Below, one piece after another: positions 31,541 to 33,615 of a stretch of 33,615 nucleotides of DNA. The DNA comes from CAYMAX01 sp964388595. GTDB lineage: Bacteria; Bacteroidota; Bacteroidia; Bacteroidales; UBA932. The position numbers and the translations under genes were made by a program. Where the stretch lies: the NCBI GenBank assembly GCA_964388595.1, contig CAYMAX010000012.1, positions 1 to 33,615 on the forward strand, in the 5' to 3' direction. Under the pieces are notes generated by a model. The model was not told the origin of the DNA. It ran no database searches and worked only from the letters and a program-made list of their open reading frames with translations. Numbering within the stretch: the stretch's first letter is position 1; each line of letters opens with the position of its first letter.

Positions 31541-32911
31541 ATGAAAAAAGGTTCTATTCTCGTAGTTGATGACAACAAAGCCATCCTAAGCGCACTTGAC
31601 ATCCTATTGCCTATGTACTTTAAGGATGTCAAACTATTATCATCTCCCAATACGCTCGTCTCTCAAATCAGGGAGGTTCTCTACGATGTCGTGTTGCTTG
31701 ATATGAACTTTCAATCAGGTATTAACTCTGGGAACGAAGGATTCTATTGGTTGTCAGAGGTTAAAAAATATTCTCCCGCATCAGAAGTCGTTCTTTTCAC
31801 CGCTTATGCCGATATTGATCTTGCGGTAAATGCCATGAAAAGCGGTGCATTTGATTTCGTAGTCAAGCCTTGGGACAATGGGAAATTGATATCAACGCTA
31901 AGTGCAGCATACGAATTGAGCACTTCCCGCAGAGAACTTAAGCGTCTCAAAGAGATAAAAAATGAGATTAAGCCTGACGGAGAGATGTACTGGGGAGAGA
32001 CTTCAGTCATGAAGGACCTTCGTTCATTGGTGGAAAAAGTAGCCAGGACAGATGCATTTATTCTCATCACCGGGGAGAATGGTACAGGTAAAGATGTGCT
32101 CGCCAGAGAGATTCACAGACTTTCCAGCAGAAAAGGAGAGAGTATGGTATCAGTTGATATCGGGTCTCTGCCCGAATCACTCTTCGAAAGTGAATTATTC
32201 GGTCACGTCAAAGGGGCTTTTACAGATGCTAAATCAGATCGTGCAGGTAAATTTGAAGTGGCGGACAATGGCACGCTTTTTCTAGATGAGATAGGTAATA
32301 TACCGATGCACCTGCAATCAAAACTTCTCTCTTCCATTCAAAGTCGCAGTGTTGTCAGAGTGGGAAGCAACCAACCTATTCCTGTAGATATCAGACTCAT
32401 CACAGCTACTAATAAGGACCTTGACAGTATGGTGTCCAAAGGGGAATTTCGTGAAGACCTTCTTTACCGTATCAACACGATTCACCTCACATTGCCGCCA
32501 CTGCGTGATAGAAAGGCAGATATTATCCCTCTCACTAAGATATTTCTTACCCGTTTCGCCGCGAAATATGGTAAGAACATTGTCTCAATAGAGCCTGCTG
32601 CACAGGAGAAGTTGACTAATTATCAGTGGAATGGCAATATTAGAGAATTGCAGCACGCTGTAGAAAAGGCTGTTATCCTTTCCGATTCAGACACTCTTCG
32701 CGAAAGTGATTTTCTTTTGGTATCAGTGCAGGGAGCCAGCTCGGATGTTGCAAACAAGTCACTTTCTGCAGATGGCACACTCGAAGATATGGAGAAGAAA
32801 ATGATTCAAAATGCGCTCAAGCATCATGAAGGCAATCTTTCTATGGTCGCTCAGCAACTTGGAGTCACACGCCAGACTCTTTATAACAAGCTTAAGAAAT
32901 ATGGTCTGTAA
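31541..32911 (+). CDS. Sigma-54-dependent response regulator, NtrC family
   Basis: This 456-residue transcription activator has three domains. The receiver (1-120) has the acidic pocket Asp10/Asp11, phosphorylation site Asp54 (VVLLDMNF), Thr87 and Lys109. The AAA+ domain (about 150-385) has Walker A GENGTGKD (178-185), Walker B LFLDE (246-250) and the sigma-54 contact loop GAFTDA (225-230, a common variant of GAFTGA). A Fis-type helix-turn-helix (about 415-456: NLSMVAQQLGVTRQTLYNKL) ends the protein. It should activate sigma-54 RNA polymerase when phosphorylated by the kinase encoded 12 bp downstream. Divergent placement from tolC makes that operon the first candidate target. Confidence 0.95.
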   Translation: MKKGSILVVDDNKAILSALDILLPMYFKDVKLLSSPNTLVSQIREVLYDVVLLDMNFQSGINSGNEGFYWLSEVKKYSPASEVVLFTAYADIDLAVNAMKSGAFDFVVKPWDNGKLISTLSAAYELSTSRRELKRLKEIKNEIKPDGEMYWGETSVMKDLRSLVEKVARTDAFILITGENGTGKDVLAREIHRLSSRKGESMVSVDIGSLPESLFESELFGHVKGAFTDAKSDRAGKFEVADNGTLFLDEIGNIPMHLQSKLLSSIQSRSVVRVGSNQPIPVDIRLITATNKDLDSMVSKGEFREDLLYRINTIHLTLPPLRDRKADIIPLTKIFLTRFAAKYGKNIVSIEPAAQEKLTNYQWNGNIRELQHAVEKAVILSDSDTLRESDFLLVSVQGASSDVANKSLSADGTLEDMEKKMIQNALKHHEGNLSMVAQQLGVTRQTLYNKLKKYGL

Positions 32912-32923
32912 ATAGGTGATAAC

Positions 32924-33615
32924 ATGCGCAATAAGCTGATTATATACTTCATTTTGCTCATAGTGTCTGTGACAGGTACTGCCTATCTTATTTTCATTAA
33001 AGAGTACTATTATGCCATCCCTGCTTTTGTGATATTGGTCATCTCTTCTTTTCTCATGATAAAAGAGTACAAAGCCAACACGAGGAAGATTACTTATATG
33101 CTCAATGCTCTTGAAAACAATGATTCTTCATTTCGTTTCAAGACCAATAAAGGGGATAAGTATGATTTTCTATTCAACACTACTCTCAACCGTATCAATG
33201 AGATGCTTGCCAATGAAAAGATAACAACGCGTGAGAATGAGAAGTATTTTGAATTGATGCTCAATAATGTGATTACAGGTATCATCACTATAGATCCTAT
33301 GGGCAATATTATCAATTCCAACACCAAGGCACTTGAGATATTCGGACTTCCTGTTCTCACCCACATCTCTCAGCTTCTCAAAGTTGACGAGAATCTTTAC
33401 AATTGTCTCTCTGAGGATCAACCATCTCCGCAAGAGGGTCACATAATATCTTTTTATAATGAAAGCGGTGAGGTGCATCTATCTCTCAAGTTCTCTTATA
33501 TCACCATAAGAGGTAAAAAACTTAAGATAGTTGCTATCAATGATATAGGAGATGAACTTGAAGAGAAGGAACAGGAATCATGGACGCGCCTCATCAGGGT
33601 GCTGACACACGAGAT
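32924..33615 (+). CDS. Sensor histidine kinase (3' end outside the window)
   Basis: The ATG at 32924 follows a good ribosome-binding site (AGGTGAT) and lies 12 bases after the regulator stop. The visible 230 residues have two membrane helices close together (about 5-25 and 30-47) with almost no periplasmic loop. A HAMP-like helical linker (50-105, KITYMLNALENND...) and a PAS domain (about 107-205: FELMLNNVITGIITIDPMGNIINSN) follow, then the beginning of HisKA with the H-box ...TRLIRVLTHE, where the His three residues before the cut is the phosphorylation site. The tiny loop suggests sensing within the membrane or cytoplasm, as in NtrB/NtrY-like kinases. It is the evident partner of the NtrC-type regulator. 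Confidence 0.93.
   Translation, partial: MRNKLIIYFILLIVSVTGTAYLIFIKEYYYAIPAFVILVISSFLMIKEYKANTRKITYMLNALENNDSSFRFKTNKGDKYDFLFNTTLNRINEMLANEKITTRENEKYFELMLNNVITGIITIDPMGNIINSNTKALEIFGLPVLTHISQLLKVDENLYNCLSEDQPSPQEGHIISFYNESGEVHLSLKFSYITIRGKKLKIVAINDIGDELEEKEQESWTRLIRVLTHE

Noticed and set aside
1..33615. tRNA genes, CRISPR arrays, insertion sequences, prophage
   Set aside because: No cloverleaf-like sequence, regular repeat-spacer series, transposase or phage gene was seen on either strand.

Overview
The window looks like a chromosomal segment from a member of the Bacteroidales (Bacteroidota). The supporting signs are many Bacteroidota-type -7 promoter boxes (TAnnTTTG) in front of genes, a NigD-like lipoprotein, a six-domain ribosomal protein S1 with the phylum's long tails, an ECF sigma/FecR/STN locus, a MnmA with a mid-protein insertion, and MacB-like permeases next to an NtrC-type regulator. 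No phage, transposon, CRISPR array or tRNA was seen. Coding density is very high. No gene-free stretch exceeds about 220 bases.

Layout. Positions 1-5780 carry the end of a flavin reductase gene, a NigD-like lipoprotein, and a leftward set made of mntP, then corA, ahcY (short type) and a divergent tryptophanase/tyrosine phenol-lyase homologue. In front of corA is a ~190-nt leader that encodes a 24-residue cysteine-rich peptide (Cys-Cys-Cys run) followed by a long hairpin ending at the corA start codon. It has the architecture of a translation-coupled attenuator. Positions 5843-10207 hold rpsA, an RNase Z-like hydrolase lacking the usual exosite arm, and a C-terminal processing protease. Positions 10188-14248 hold mltG, a GH73-LysM glucosaminidase, cytidine deaminase, the SRP RNA and mnmA.

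Positions 14214-20342, read leftward, hold an ABC ATPase, a MacB-like permease, an ECF sigma factor, a FecR anti-sigma factor, and an STN-domain protein with no TonB beta-barrel. Positions 20512-26355, read rightward, hold a CPA2 antiporter with TrkA-C domains, an aldehyde dehydrogenase, a lipoprotein isoaspartyl peptidase and an MFS transporter. Positions 26345-31369, read leftward, form the operon tolC-hlyD-MacB-like permease. Finally, an NtrC-family response regulator and its histidine kinase (cut by the window end) face right.

How it may work together. The tolC operon lacks an ATPase, while the separate ATPase-permease pair lacks an adaptor and a channel. Both operons carry a candidate sigma-54 promoter, and both have a GACTGT-containing element exactly 75 bp upstream of the -24 GG, with ~21-22 bp direct repeats around it. 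I infer that the NtrC-type pair at the right end controls one efflux or envelope-stress system split over two operons. The most interesting candidates for undescribed biology are this split regulon, the cysteine-codon leader over corA-ahcY-lyase, and the barrel-less ECF/FecR/STN relay.
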